Shown piece by piece: positions 53,839-63,294 of a stretch of 64,000 nucleotides of DNA (position 1 is its first letter; every line of letters starts with the position of its first letter). The notes under the pieces are model-generated. The model saw only the letters and a program-made list of their open reading frames with translations. It made no database searches and was not told where the DNA came from. A program made the translations under genes and the position numbers. Source of the DNA: Granulicoccus phenolivorans DSM 17626 = NBRC 107789 = JCM 15570. GTDB taxonomy: Bacteria > Actinomycetota > Actinomycetes > Propionibacteriales > Propionibacteriaceae. Location of the stretch: contig NZ_AUHH01000022.1 of assembly GCF_000423085.1 (NCBI RefSeq), forward strand, positions 1 to 64,000, written 5' to 3'.

Positions 53839-54909
53839 ATGACCTCGTTCCGCAGCGCAGCCTCGGTGCCGCCCACGGAACGCGCGCACGTCCGCGCCGC
53901 GGCGCTGACCGTCATCGTGAACTTCTACAATCTGGGGACCGATGCGGTGCCGGCGCTGCGCAGCCTGGCCCGCAACACCGACCCGCGGATCCGGTTCGTG
54001 CTGGTCGACGACGCCTCCACCGACGACACCCGCGACCTGCTGGAAACCGCCGCCCGGACCCTGCCGCGTACGCAGGTGCTCGCCCTGCCGGACAATGTCG
54101 GCCTCGGCGAGGCCCGCAACCGTGGGCTGGCACTGCTCGACACGCCGTGGTTCACCTTCCTCGACGGGGACGATCACCTGGCGGCGGGATACCTGCCCGC
54201 CCTGCTCGACGAGGTGCTCGCCGCCGGCGTCCCGTGGGTCCGCACCGATCACGTGGAGACCGAGGGCACCCGGCGTACCCTGATCCGGATCCCCGACCGC
54301 AACCGGGCCGGGCGGATCGGTGTCCCGCGGGACTCGATCACCGGCGCCCGGACCACCTCGGTGGACTTCGCCCATGCCTGGTCCGGGGTGTATCACCGGG
54401 AGCTGGCCGAGGCGGGCATCGTGCACTACCCCGCCGAGCTGCGCACCGCCGAGGACCGGCCGGCGATCTGGAAGCTCCACCTGCAGGTGCCGGCGTTCAC
54501 GATCGCGCGGACGGTGGGGGTGTTCTATCGCCGGGACAATGCCGGTTCGCTGACCCGGACCGGGGACGTGCGGCAGTTGGCGTTCCTGGCGGCGCTGCGG
54601 CAGATCGCCGACATCGTGCACGCCGATCCCGAGGCGGAGCGCTTCGAGCTCAAGCTGGTGCAGAACCAGTGCGGGCTGATCTCCTGGCACTACTCGTTGC
54701 GGGCCCGGTTCTCCCCCGCGCTGCGGGCCCGGTTCTATCGCGAGGCGGCGCAGATCCTGGACGCCGCCGATCCGGCGGTGCTGGCCGAGGCGGTGGCGTC
54801 GATGCCCGAGCCCCGGGCCCAGGCGATCGGGGCGGTACGCCGGGCGGGCCGGCTGCTCGCCGCGCTGCCGGCCGGCCCCGCCGCAGTCCCCGAGGTTCGG
54901 CATGGCTGA
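53839..54909 (+). CDS. Glycosyltransferase family 2, first of a tandem pair
   Basis: A 356-aa GT-A-fold transferase using a nucleotide sugar. Motifs are VIVNFYNLG near the start of the fold, LVDDASTDDTRDLL, and the DXD-bearing FLDGDDHLAAGY. The later blocks WSGVYHRELAEAG, TAEDRPAIWKLHLQVP and GVFYRRDNAGSLT recur in the next gene, so the two are paralogues. The ATG at 53839 has TAGGGT 7 nt upstream, giving a possibly leaderless mRNA. Donor and acceptor are unknown; the neighbours suggest a nonulosonate-containing polymer. Confidence 0.88.
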   Translation: MTSFRSAASVPPTERAHVRAAALTVIVNFYNLGTDAVPALRSLARNTDPRIRFVLVDDASTDDTRDLLETAARTLPRTQVLALPDNVGLGEARNRGLALLDTPWFTFLDGDDHLAAGYLPALLDEVLAAGVPWVRTDHVETEGTRRTLIRIPDRNRAGRIGVPRDSITGARTTSVDFAHAWSGVYHRELAEAGIVHYPAELRTAEDRPAIWKLHLQVPAFTIARTVGVFYRRDNAGSLTRTGDVRQLAFLAALRQIADIVHADPEAERFELKLVQNQCGLISWHYSLRARFSPALRARFYREAAQILDAADPAVLAEAVASMPEPRAQAIGAVRRAGRLLAALPAGPAAVPEVRHG

Positions 54910-55885
54910 CCCCGGCCTCACCGTCATCGTCGGCTTCTACAACCTGGCCGACCTTGCCCCCACGACCCTGGCCTCGATCGGCCGGGCGATCGATGCGCGC
55001 GTCCGGGTGCTGCTGATCGACGACGGCTCCGGCGACCGGACCCCCGACCTGCTGGCCCGCGCCGCGCGGGAGCTGCCCGGGGCCCGGATGATCCGCCACG
55101 ACCATCCGCTGGGTGCCTCCGCGGTCCGCAATCGCGGGGTCGCCGAGACCGAGACGGCGTACCTGACCTTTCTCGACGGGGACGACTACGTCGCGCCCGG
55201 CTATTTCGGCGCCCTGTTGGACGACATCACCGCGAAGGCGGTCCCGATGCTGCGTTGCGACCACGTCGTGGTGACCGGCCGGGACCGGGTGATCCGGCGG
55301 ATCCCGTCGCAGTTGCGGCAGGGCCGTACCGGCAGTCCACGGACCCAGATCCTGCCGGCCGCCCAGCAGACCTCCATCGACCATCCGTACGCCTGGGCCG
55401 GGATCTACCACCGCGAACTCGCCGAGGCGGGCCTGCTGACCTTCGATGAGCACCTGCACACCGCCGAGGACCGGCCGTGGATCTGGCGGCTGCATCTGGC
55501 CGTGCCGCAGATGGCGATCGCCGAGCCGGTGGGCCTGTTCTATCGACGCGATCTCCCGGGATCGCTGTCCCGGGTGGTGGACTCGCGCCAATTCGATTTC
55601 GTCCCCGCGATGGAACAGGCGATCGCGCTGGTGCTCGCCGACCCGGAGGCCGACCGGTTCCTGCCGAAGGTGCTGCGCCGCTACTGCGAGCTGACCCTGC
55701 GGCACCTGAGCCTGCTGTCGCGCTATCCGCGGCCGCTGCGCCGCAGCTTCCTCGGGCTGGTCGGCGGGTCGCTGGCCCGCTGCCCGCAGCCGGCCCTCGA
55801 CGACGTGCTCGCCGAGCTGGCGCCCGAACGCCGGTCCCGACTCACCCGGCTGATCGCCGAACACACGCCCCAGGAGTCCCGATGA
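54902..55885 (+). CDS. Glycosyltransferase family 2, second of a tandem pair
   Basis: A 327-aa paralogue of the preceding protein. It opens with LTVIVGFYNLADLAP and has LLIDDGSGDRTPDLL and FLDGDDYVAPGYF. The AWAGIYHRELAEAG, TAEDRPWIWRLHLAVP and GLFYRRDLPGSLS blocks match those of its neighbour almost position for position. It overlaps the upstream gene by 8 bp and the downstream gene by ATGA, so all three are translationally coupled. The pair may add alternating residues of a repeating unit (inference). Confidence 0.88.
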   Translation: MADPGLTVIVGFYNLADLAPTTLASIGRAIDARVRVLLIDDGSGDRTPDLLARAARELPGARMIRHDHPLGASAVRNRGVAETETAYLTFLDGDDYVAPGYFGALLDDITAKAVPMLRCDHVVVTGRDRVIRRIPSQLRQGRTGSPRTQILPAAQQTSIDHPYAWAGIYHRELAEAGLLTFDEHLHTAEDRPWIWRLHLAVPQMAIAEPVGLFYRRDLPGSLSRVVDSRQFDFVPAMEQAIALVLADPEADRFLPKVLRRYCELTLRHLSLLSRYPRPLRRSFLGLVGGSLARCPQPALDDVLAELAPERRSRLTRLIAEHTPQESR

Positions 55886-57258
55886 ACGCAGCCGTCCCAG
55901 CCGCGCCGGTCCGTACCCAGATCTTCGAGGTGTCCACCCTGTACGGGCTGGCGACCGTGCGGGCCGCCCTCGACCAGGGCCTGTTCGAGCAGGCCGGCGG
56001 GACCGGGCTGCGGGTGCTGCTGCTGACCAACAACTCGGCCGCCCCGGAAAGTGCGGCCCCGCTCACCGAGGCCCCCGGCTTCGCCGAGCTGGCCGCCCCG
56101 TTCGATCGGGTGGTCTCCTACAACGCCGCGATCGCGCCGTTGCACCCCAGCGGCTGGCGCCCCTCCGACGCCGAGGCCCCGCTGTGGGAGCGCTACTTCC
56201 GGCTGCTGTGGGACCTGGGCGACACGCCGGTCCAGCTCATCGTGGAGTCCATTCAGGTCTCCCCCGCGCAGACCCTCGCCCTGGTCTTCCCGCAGGCCGG
56301 GATCGATGTGTACGCCGACGGGCTGATGACCTGGTCGCCGACCCGGACCCGGGTGGTCTCCGAGATCGGCGCCCGGATCGACCGGCTGCTGCATCTGGAT
56401 CTGGTGCCGGGGCTGGATCCGCTGCTGCTGACCGAGTTCGCCACCCCGCGCACCGTCATCGACACCGCCGCGTTCACCGCGGTGATCGACCGGCTGGCGC
56501 AGGGTCAGGCGTTGCCGCAGCCACCGGCCGGCGAGGGCCCGGTCGCCCTGCTGCTGGGCCAGTACCTGTCCCCGCTCGGGCTGGTCAGCGCGGGCGAGGA
56601 GGAACAACTGCACGCCGACCTGTTGGCGGCCGCGGTCGGGGCCGGGGCCCGGCGGATCGTGTTCAAACCCCATCCCAGCGCCCCGGCCGAACTCACCGGG
56701 GCCCTGCTGGAGCGGGCCGCCGCGCTGGGCGCCGAGGTGCGGGTGTTCGCCGAGCCGGTCCTGGCCGAGGTCCTGTACGCCCGGGCCCGTCCCGACCTGG
56801 TGGTCGGCTGCTTCTCCACGGCCCTGGCCACCGCCGCGGAGCTGTACGCCATCCCGGTGATCCGCGTCGGCACCCGACCGCTGATCCGGCGGCTGAAGCC
56901 GTACCCGAACAGCAATCGGATCCCGCTGGTGCTGGTCGACGCCCGGTACCCGGGGCCCGATCGGCGGCCCGGCGCCCCGGCCGGTGAGGTGGCCGGCCTG
57001 GTCGAAGCGGTCGGCTTCTGCATGCAGCCGCTGTTGCTGGCGGCGCGGCGCCCCCGGGTGGCGGCATGGCTGGCCGCGCATGGGGCCGACTACCCCGATT
57101 TCTTCCCCGAGGCGCTGCTCGGCCGCCTGGAACTGCCGGGCGGGCGGCGTACGCTCACCACCCGGGCGATGCCGTTGGTACGCCGGGCGGCCCGGTCGGC
57201 GTACGGGATCTCCAAGCAGGTCGAGGCGCGGTTCGGCGACCGGTTGCGCGGCGCCTGA
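55882..57258 (+). CDS. Alpha-2,8-polysialyltransferase family protein
   Basis: A 458-aa protein of the bacterial polysialyltransferase-like family. It has GLATVRAALDQG near the N-terminus, then FKPHPSAPAELTG, carrying the HP motif that binds CMP-sialic acid in bacterial sialyltransferases, and VGCFSTALATAAELY, carrying the S/T motif. VESIQVSPAQTLALVFP lies between. The ATG at 55882 overlaps the GT2 stop. Such genes sit beside NeuB homologues in actinobacterial cell-wall loci, for example those making Kdn teichulosonic acids in Streptomyces (from memory). It converges on the Pro-rich protein gene with only 6 bp between stops. Confidence 0.75.
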   Translation: MNAAVPAAPVRTQIFEVSTLYGLATVRAALDQGLFEQAGGTGLRVLLLTNNSAAPESAAPLTEAPGFAELAAPFDRVVSYNAAIAPLHPSGWRPSDAEAPLWERYFRLLWDLGDTPVQLIVESIQVSPAQTLALVFPQAGIDVYADGLMTWSPTRTRVVSEIGARIDRLLHLDLVPGLDPLLLTEFATPRTVIDTAAFTAVIDRLAQGQALPQPPAGEGPVALLLGQYLSPLGLVSAGEEEQLHADLLAAAVGAGARRIVFKPHPSAPAELTGALLERAAALGAEVRVFAEPVLAEVLYARARPDLVVGCFSTALATAAELYAIPVIRVGTRPLIRRLKPYPNSNRIPLVLVDARYPGPDRRPGAPAGEVAGLVEAVGFCMQPLLLAARRPRVAAWLAAHGADYPDFFPEALLGRLELPGGRRTLTTRAMPLVRRAARSAYGISKQVEARFGDRLRGA

Positions 57259-57264
57259 GCCGGG

Positions 57265-60063
57265 TCAGCCCTTGAGCCCGCCGAGGAGGAACTTGGTGTT
57301 GTCACTGGGGTGGGCGTCCAGCACGATCGCCAGCCGCTGATCGGACATCCCCCAGGGGATCACCGAATCGGCCGGCAGTTCCTGGGGGTCGCCCTGGCCG
57401 GTCCAGACCATCTTCATCCCGTCGCGGGTGCCGTAGATGTTCTTGGCGTCCGCCTTGATCGTGGACCAGCGGTCGACCACCTTCGAGGTCCCGTCGGCGA
57501 GCCGGACCAACAACGGACCCGCGGCGGCGAACTCCCCGCCCGGGGAGACTGTCAGGGGCATCCCGGCGTTCACCTGGTCGGTGGACAGCTTGCCCGAGGC
57601 GAGCAGCCGGCCGTCGTTGACGTCGTAGAGGCCGACGGTGCGGACCGCGTCGTCGGCGGTACGCCCCCAGGCCGCCACCACGCCTCGGGACAGCCACGCG
57701 ATGGTCATCTCGCCGACGGTGTCGGGCGCGTTCTGCGAGACCCGGACCGTGCGCGGCGCATTGCCCGGATGGGCGGGGTTGAACTGCCACGAACTGGTCG
57801 TCGGCGCGGAGACCATCTCCCCGTCGGCGGTCACGCCCAGCGCCTCGTGGTCGCCGGGGATGGTCACCGCGACCAGGTTCAGGTTGGCATCGACCATCCA
57901 GTTCTCCGAGCCGGTGGCCACCATCAGGCCGAACCCGACCTGGTTCATCTTGGCCCCCCGGGACAGGGTGATCTGCTTCGGCTGGGTGCCGCTGGGGGCG
58001 TTCAACGGCCACACCAGCAGGTTCGACCCATCGATGATCCCGGCAACCGGGACGTTCTGGGCCATCGCGATGAACGGCTTCGCATTCGGGGAGAAGGTCG
58101 CGGTGGAGCGGGACACCTCGGCGCCGTTGTCGGCGTTGAGCACCACGAGTTGGTTGCCCTGCAACAGCGCGATCCGGTTCTGATTCACCGCGATCTCGTT
58201 GACCTGCTCGATCGCGGTCGACCAGGCGAACTGGTTGGTCCAGCCCGGCGGCACGGGCCGGGAAACCGCGGCCGCCGAGGTGGCGGTCGACTGGGCACTC
58301 TGGCCGCCGCTCCCCAGCTGATTTACCCCGATCAGGATGGCGCCGGTGACAACCACCGCGATCACCGCGATCAGCGCCACGATCTTGGCGGTGGTGTTCG
58401 GCCCGTTCGGCTGGGGCGCCTGCCCGGTACCGGCCGGCTTCCACTGTTTGGGCGGCGGCGGCGGGGTCGCCTGGCTCCCGGCCGACGGGGTCGGCTGGAA
58501 CGCCGCCGACGGGTGCCCGTCGGGGTAGGCGACGCCGGGCTCGGGAACCGACTCATCGGCGGAGTTGGCCGGTTCGCTCCCGGGGTACCCGGCCGGATCG
58601 CTCCCCGGGTATTGGTCCGGATCGGCCGGTGCGTACGCCTGCGGACCCGGCCGGGGGGCGGGCATGGCGGGTCGAGCGGGCTGGTTGCCGAACGGATCGA
58701 ACCGGCCGGCGGGCTCGGCCGCGGTCAGGCCGGAACTGGGTGAGCCGAACGGATCCGCGTCCGGGGAGGAGATCGACGCCGGCGCCGGGGTGGCGCCGTT
58801 CGACCTGCTCGCTGCGGAGCCGTGGCCCTCGAGGGCGTTGGGGTCCGCGCCGGAGCGGGGGCCTTCCCCGGTGAGGTCGAACGCGTCGAAGTCGAACGCG
58901 TCCGGCACGGCGGACTCCGCCAGTCCGGAGGGTCGGTTCCCGGGGGCGGGGTCGGTCCGCGGGCCCTGGAGGTCGAACCGGGGGGCGGCCGGCGTACCCC
59001 CGGAATCGTTGATCGAGGGGGTGCCCGGGGACGCGGTCGGCCCGACCTGCAGCGGTACGCCGGCCGGCAGCACCGGCGAGTTCGTCGCGGGTGGCGCCGC
59101 GGGGCCGGTGTGCGGCGGGCCCGCAGGGGCGGGCCGGGACGGCGGATAGGCCGTCGGTCCGCTCGGGTGCAGGAATCCGGGCGGATACCCCGGCTGCGCA
59201 GCCGGCGGTGGGATCGGTGTCCCGGGCTGACCGGTGGGTCGCGGGGGGACGGCCCGGGCCGGGGGTGCCCAGAAGGGTGCCGGGTTGGCCGGAGGGGGTG
59301 GCACCGGATTCCCCGCCGGAGGCGGCACCGAATTCCCCGGAGGCGGTAGTGGTCGAGTCGCCGGACCGGTGGCTCGGGGCGGACCCGACACCTGGGGCGG
59401 GACCGAACCCGGCTGCGGGAACGGGCCCGGCTGCCGCGGCTCCGGGACACCGGACGGCCGCATCGGCTGCGGCGCGGGCCGCTGCCAGGCGGACCGGTCC
59501 CCGCCCGTACCGGGGCGCGGAGCGCCGGAGCCCGCCGGCGCGGACCCGTACGAACCGGGCGCAGCCGGAGCGGACCCGTACGAACCGGGCGCAGCCGGCG
59601 CAGAGCCGTACGAACCCGGCGCAGTCGGCGCAGAGCCGGCCGACAGCGGTGCGGAGCCCTGCGAGCCGGGCGCCGCGGCGGGCTGTCCGGGCAGCACCGG
59701 ACCCCGCAGGTGGGCGGCCGGAACTGTGCGGTCATCGGCCTGCGGCGGCATCCCCCGGCGGGGACCGGATGACGGATCGGTCGGCACCGCCGTAGCGTAC
59801 CCGCCCGAGGTACGGGTCGAATCCGGACCCGGTGCGGCGATATGGGTCCGTTCCCCGGCGGCCCGGTCCGATCCCGCCCGATTCGACCCCGCCCGATTCG
59901 ACCCCGGCGCACCCGGTGCGACGTCGGCCTGATCGTTCGCGGCCTCGAGATCGAAGACATTGGGATCCCGCTGTGCCAGCGGGACGAACCCCGGACGCCG
60001 GAACGGGTCAAGGGGCTGCGACGGCTCTTCGTCGGGTTCCCGCGGTGGATCGGGGACCCTCAT
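57265..60063 (-). CDS. Large Pro-rich single-TM protein with extracellular domain
   Basis: A 932-aa protein without recognised family. Residues 1-550 are disordered and dominated by Pro, Gly, Ala and Ser, with tandem decapeptides APGSYGSAPA (30-bp DNA repeat near 59540-59640) and GSNRA repeats. One TM helix follows at about 559-580. The remaining ~350 residues would be outside and show repeated beta-strand units (RIALLQGNQLVVLNADNG, GLYDVNDGRLLASG), suggesting a beta-propeller-like domain. There is no signal peptide, kinase domain or sortase motif. It starts 31 bp after the gene at 60095, so the two are probably cotranscribed. Confidence 0.78.
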   Translation of the reverse strand: MRVPDPPREPDEEPSQPLDPFRRPGFVPLAQRDPNVFDLEAANDQADVAPGAPGSNRAGSNRAGSDRAAGERTHIAAPGPDSTRTSGGYATAVPTDPSSGPRRGMPPQADDRTVPAAHLRGPVLPGQPAAAPGSQGSAPLSAGSAPTAPGSYGSAPAAPGSYGSAPAAPGSYGSAPAGSGAPRPGTGGDRSAWQRPAPQPMRPSGVPEPRQPGPFPQPGSVPPQVSGPPRATGPATRPLPPPGNSVPPPAGNPVPPPPANPAPFWAPPARAVPPRPTGQPGTPIPPPAAQPGYPPGFLHPSGPTAYPPSRPAPAGPPHTGPAAPPATNSPVLPAGVPLQVGPTASPGTPSINDSGGTPAAPRFDLQGPRTDPAPGNRPSGLAESAVPDAFDFDAFDLTGEGPRSGADPNALEGHGSAASRSNGATPAPASISSPDADPFGSPSSGLTAAEPAGRFDPFGNQPARPAMPAPRPGPQAYAPADPDQYPGSDPAGYPGSEPANSADESVPEPGVAYPDGHPSAAFQPTPSAGSQATPPPPPKQWKPAGTGQAPQPNGPNTTAKIVALIAVIAVVVTGAILIGVNQLGSGGQSAQSTATSAAAVSRPVPPGWTNQFAWSTAIEQVNEIAVNQNRIALLQGNQLVVLNADNGAEVSRSTATFSPNAKPFIAMAQNVPVAGIIDGSNLLVWPLNAPSGTQPKQITLSRGAKMNQVGFGLMVATGSENWMVDANLNLVAVTIPGDHEALGVTADGEMVSAPTTSSWQFNPAHPGNAPRTVRVSQNAPDTVGEMTIAWLSRGVVAAWGRTADDAVRTVGLYDVNDGRLLASGKLSTDQVNAGMPLTVSPGGEFAAAGPLLVRLADGTSKVVDRWSTIKADAKNIYGTRDGMKMVWTGQGDPQELPADSVIPWGMSDQRLAIVLDAHPSDNTKFLLGGLKG

Positions 60064-60094
60064 CCGGCGCAGCCTTCCTCAGTACGCTGCATGG

Positions 60095-61873
60095 TCACTT
60101 GCTGCGCTTGGCCACCGAACGCACGGCCCGTCGCGGGGCGCTCTGGAGCATGGCCTTCTGGGACGACGGGGCACTCGGGGCGGGAGTGGTCGGCTGATCC
60201 TGGTGGTCCGGCAGGGCCCGCTTCGGGGTGCCGTCCTCGGCCGCACGTTTGGGTGCGGCGTCCTGGCTGGGGGCCGACGGCTCCGGGGTACGCGCGGTGG
60301 TCGCCGCGGCCGAGGACGTCGTCGGGGCGGCGCTGCGGGACACCTGCGGGCCGGGCGTGGTGACCGCATGCCGGGGGGTGGCGCTGGTCGGGGCAGCCGC
60401 GGTGGAGGGCTGGCTGGTCGCTTCGGCCCGGCGGGGCTGCGCGGTAGCCGTGGTTCCCGCAGTCGCGTCGGCGCTGGGGGTCGCCGGGTCGGTGATGTTC
60501 TTCTCCGCGGTCGCCGACGGGCTCACGCTCACCTGCGGCTGCGTGCTCGGAGTCTCCGCCGGGGCCGGAGCCTGCTCGCCAGCCGGAGCATGCTCGGTGC
60601 TCGGCGCGGACTCGCTCGGGGTGGTCGTAGGGGCGGGGTCCCCGGACGCCTCAGGAGACTGCGTCGGTGTCGGCGTGGGAGGGGGAGTCGTCGCCGGCCC
60701 GTGAGCGTCAGACTGGATCTGCGCCGGAGCGGTGTTTCCGTCGGTCCCCTTGTGCTCCCAGTCACCCGTGATGAGCTCACCGGAACCGAACGCACCCTGG
60801 TGGAACAACTCGTGCGGAATGATCACCCGACCCTGGTCGTCCTTCAAGTCGTCCTTCAAGACGCCGTCAACGTTGATCTGGTACTTCTGGCCCCCGGTCT
60901 CGTCCGCGATCGTGACCTTAACTTCGTGGTCGGTGCCGTTGATCTTCAGTCGGAGGGTGTAGGTGCCCGCACTCGGCGTACCGTCGAAGGAGACGGCCAA
61001 GTTGCCGTCGCCATCGACGGTCAGCCTCGGCGCCGACGCCTTCGGTTCCGGGGTCGTCGTCGGAGAGGCCGACGGGCTCGGGGTGGTCGTGGTCGGCGAC
61101 GTGCTCGGGGTTCCGGTGCCGCCGGTGGGCTCCCCGCCGGGCTGCGTAGCGGTCGGCTGCGTCGTCGGGCTGGTCGGCGGGGGCAGGGTGATGCCGCTGG
61201 TGGGTTGCGGCTGGGTCCCGGTGCCGCCGGTGGGTTCGCCACCCGGCTGGGTGCCGGTGCCCCCGGTGGGTTCGCCACCCGGCTGGGTGCCGGTGGTGGG
61301 TGCGGTGCTGCTGGTCGGCTGGACGCCGGGCTGAGCCCCGCCGACGCCGCCCTGGCCCTGGGGCGCCGGCTGCGGCGCGGTCAGTTGGGCGTCGGTCGAA
61401 CCCTGCGGGGCCTGGTTGGCCTCGGTGGACGGCGCGATGGTCGGGCCCGCCGGAGGCTGCTGCGCCGGAGGTCCGGCAACATCGCCAGGATTACGCCCGG
61501 GGCTGCCGATCGAGGCTCCGGCCTCGGGTCCGGAGGGATCCAGACTCCGCTCACCGGTGGTCGCCGCCTCGGCCGGGTTGCGTCCCGCGGTTCCCGGATC
61601 GGAGGTCGGGTCGGTCTGCGGGCCCTCGGGAGCGGCGGTCGGAGTGGGGTCACCCGGCTGCGGGGCCGGGGTGGTTCCGTTGGCGCTGGGGGCACTCGAC
61701 CGACTCTGCGGGGCCGACGAACTGCTGCGGCCGGACTGCTGGGCACTGGGCGATTCGGCACCCTGTTCGGTGGGACCACCGGTGAAGGCAACGGCACCGG
61801 TGACCAGCAGCGCCAGGGACACGCCCCCGGCGAGCCCCCAGATGATCAGTCCGTTCTTCTTCGCTGTCTCCAC
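60095..61873 (-). CDS. Membrane-anchored Pro/Thr/Ser-rich surface protein
   Basis: A 592-aa protein, unrecognised. A short cytoplasmic N-terminus and one TM or signal-anchor helix (about 8-30) are followed by long Pro/Thr/Ser/Gly-rich stretches. Tandem GTQPGGEPTGGT units are encoded near 61190-61300. In the middle (about residues 286-375) a compact folded segment appears, with LTVDGDGNLAVSFDG, TYTLRLKINGTDHEVKV and KYQINVDGVLKDDLKDDQGRV, which looks like a small Ig-like or Cna-B-like beta domain. The C-terminus is basic, without LPxTG. The start is GTG. It lies 168 bp downstream of hisH. Confidence 0.78.
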   Translation of the reverse strand: METAKKNGLIIWGLAGGVSLALLVTGAVAFTGGPTEQGAESPSAQQSGRSSSSAPQSRSSAPSANGTTPAPQPGDPTPTAAPEGPQTDPTSDPGTAGRNPAEAATTGERSLDPSGPEAGASIGSPGRNPGDVAGPPAQQPPAGPTIAPSTEANQAPQGSTDAQLTAPQPAPQGQGGVGGAQPGVQPTSSTAPTTGTQPGGEPTGGTGTQPGGEPTGGTGTQPQPTSGITLPPPTSPTTQPTATQPGGEPTGGTGTPSTSPTTTTPSPSASPTTTPEPKASAPRLTVDGDGNLAVSFDGTPSAGTYTLRLKINGTDHEVKVTIADETGGQKYQINVDGVLKDDLKDDQGRVIIPHELFHQGAFGSGELITGDWEHKGTDGNTAPAQIQSDAHGPATTPPPTPTPTQSPEASGDPAPTTTPSESAPSTEHAPAGEQAPAPAETPSTQPQVSVSPSATAEKNITDPATPSADATAGTTATAQPRRAEATSQPSTAAAPTSATPRHAVTTPGPQVSRSAAPTTSSAAATTARTPEPSAPSQDAAPKRAAEDGTPKRALPDHQDQPTTPAPSAPSSQKAMLQSAPRRAVRSVAKRSK

Positions 61874-62041
61874 GGTCAGTACCCATATCCTTCCGGATCC
61901 CTATCGCGCTCAGGCGTCGCCCACGCGTACTCTAACCGATCCTCTGGGCAACCGATCGTAGCGGTTTGCCCCAAGAAATCATGCCCCGTGCCGGTAACCC
62001 CGCAGGAGTCACCGGCCCCGTGCGCGGGATCGAAGCCGGGC

Positions 62042-62668
62042 CTAACTCTGCACTGTGGAGACCCAATTCGCCAACACAACGGCGCCTGCATCACCGGATT
62101 TTTCCGGGTGGAACTGGGTGGAGCAGATCGGGCCGCGTTCCACCGCGGCCACGAAGCGATCCGACTCGTGGGTGGCCCAGGTGATGCCGTCGGTCGCCGC
62201 ACCGAAATCGGCCGCGCGGACGGCGTAGGAGTGCACGAAGTAGAAGCGTTGGTCGGCGACTCCGGCGAACAGAATCGACCCGGCCGGCGGATCGACCTCG
62301 TTCCACCCCATGTGCGGCAGCCGTTGCGTCTGCAACTGTTCGACTACCCCGGGCAGGACGCCGACCCCCGCGGCGGCCACCCCGTGCTCGATCCCCGATT
62401 CGAACAGCACCTGGTGTCCCACGCAGATCCCCAGCACCGGCCGTCCGTGGGCCACCCGGTCCCGGATCACCTCGACTCCGCCGACCTGGGCCAACCCCGC
62501 CATGCACGCGGCGTACGCCCCGACCCCGGGCACGACCAGACCGTCGGCCGCGGCGGCGACCGCCGGGTCGCTGGTCAGGGTGACCTCGGCCCCGGTACGC
62601 AGCAGCGCCCGGTAGGCCGAGCGGAGATTGCCCGAACCGTAGTCGAGCAACGCGATCGAAGCGCTCAC
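62042..62668 (-). CDS. hisH: Imidazole glycerol phosphate synthase, glutaminase subunit
   Basis: The class I glutamine amidotransferase that feeds ammonia to HisF. The 208-aa protein has the nucleophile C82 in [12 protein letters not shown], the oxyanion strand [12 protein letters not shown], and the catalytic H/E pair in [10 protein letters not shown]. In most HisH proteins the residue two after the cysteine-glycine pair is Met (GMQ); here it is His (GHQ), as in other amidotransferases. The GTG start overlaps the hisB stop (GTGA); longer frames upstream are shadows. hisF is not in the window and hisA is 10 kb away. Confidence 0.95.
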   Translation of the reverse strand: MSASIALLDYGSGNLRSAYRALLRTGAEVTLTSDPAVAAAADGLVVPGVGAYAACMAGLAQVGGVEVIRDRVAHGRPVLGICVGHQVLFESGIEHGVAAAGVGVLPGVVEQLQTQRLPHMGWNEVDPPAGSILFAGVADQRFYFVHSYAVRAADFGAATDGITWATHESDRFVAAVERGPICSTQFHPEKSGDAGAVVLANWVSTVQS

Positions 62669-63294
62669 AGGGCTCCCTTCGTGGAGGGGATCCCGGTGAC
62701 CCGCGGGTCGGGCTCCACCGCCACGCGCAGGGCCCGGGCCAGCGCCTTGAACTGGGCCTCGACGATGTGGTGCGGATCCCGGCCGGTGATCAGGGTCAGG
62801 TGAATGCAGATCGACGCGTGGTGGGCCAACGTCTCCACCACGTGCCGGGTCATCGAGCCGGCGTAGGGGGTTCCGGGTCGGCCGTCGGCGGTCGGACCAC
62901 CGCCGATCAGGGCGTAGATCTGCCCGTCCGGTTCCCCGGAGCAGACGGCGTACGGGCGCCCGGAGACGTCCACCACGGCCTGGGCCAGGGTCTCGTCCAG
63001 GGGCACCAGGGCATCGCCGAAGCGACGGATCCCCTTCTTGTCCCCCAGCGCCTGCCGGATCGCATCGCCCAGCGCGATCGCGGTGTCCTCGACCACGTGG
63101 TGTGCGTCGACCCAGACATCGCCGGTGGTCGCGACGGTCAGGTCGATCAGGGAGTGCCGGCTCAACGAGGTGAGCATGTGGTCGTAGAAGCCGACCCCGG
63201 TGGAGATCTCCGAGCGGCCGGTGCCGTCCAGATTCACCTCCACCCGGACCGAGGACTCCGAGGTGCCCCGCTCGATCGTCGCGGTACGTGCCAT
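62665..63294 (-). CDS. hisB: Imidazoleglycerol-phosphate dehydratase
   Basis: A 209-aa monofunctional IGPD with two Mn-binding histidine-rich motifs, [14 protein letters not shown] and [17 protein letters not shown]. The N-terminus reads [23 protein letters not shown]. The ATG overlaps the hisC stop (TGATG). No histidinol-phosphatase domain is fused. Confidence 0.97.
   Translation of the reverse strand: MARTATIERGTSESSVRVEVNLDGTGRSEISTGVGFYDHMLTSLSRHSLIDLTVATTGDVWVDAHHVVEDTAIALGDAIRQALGDKKGIRRFGDALVPLDETLAQAVVDVSGRPYAVCSGEPDGQIYALIGGGPTADGRPGTPYAGSMTRHVVETLAHHASICIHLTLITGRDPHHIVEAQFKALARALRVAVEPDPRVTGIPSTKGAL

Noticed and set aside
59960-62803. A 947-codon plus-strand Gly/Arg-rich frame opposite the PT-rich protein and hisH
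   Set aside because: Its Gly/Arg repeats are the complement of Pro/Thr/Ser codons; hisH on the other strand is unambiguous.
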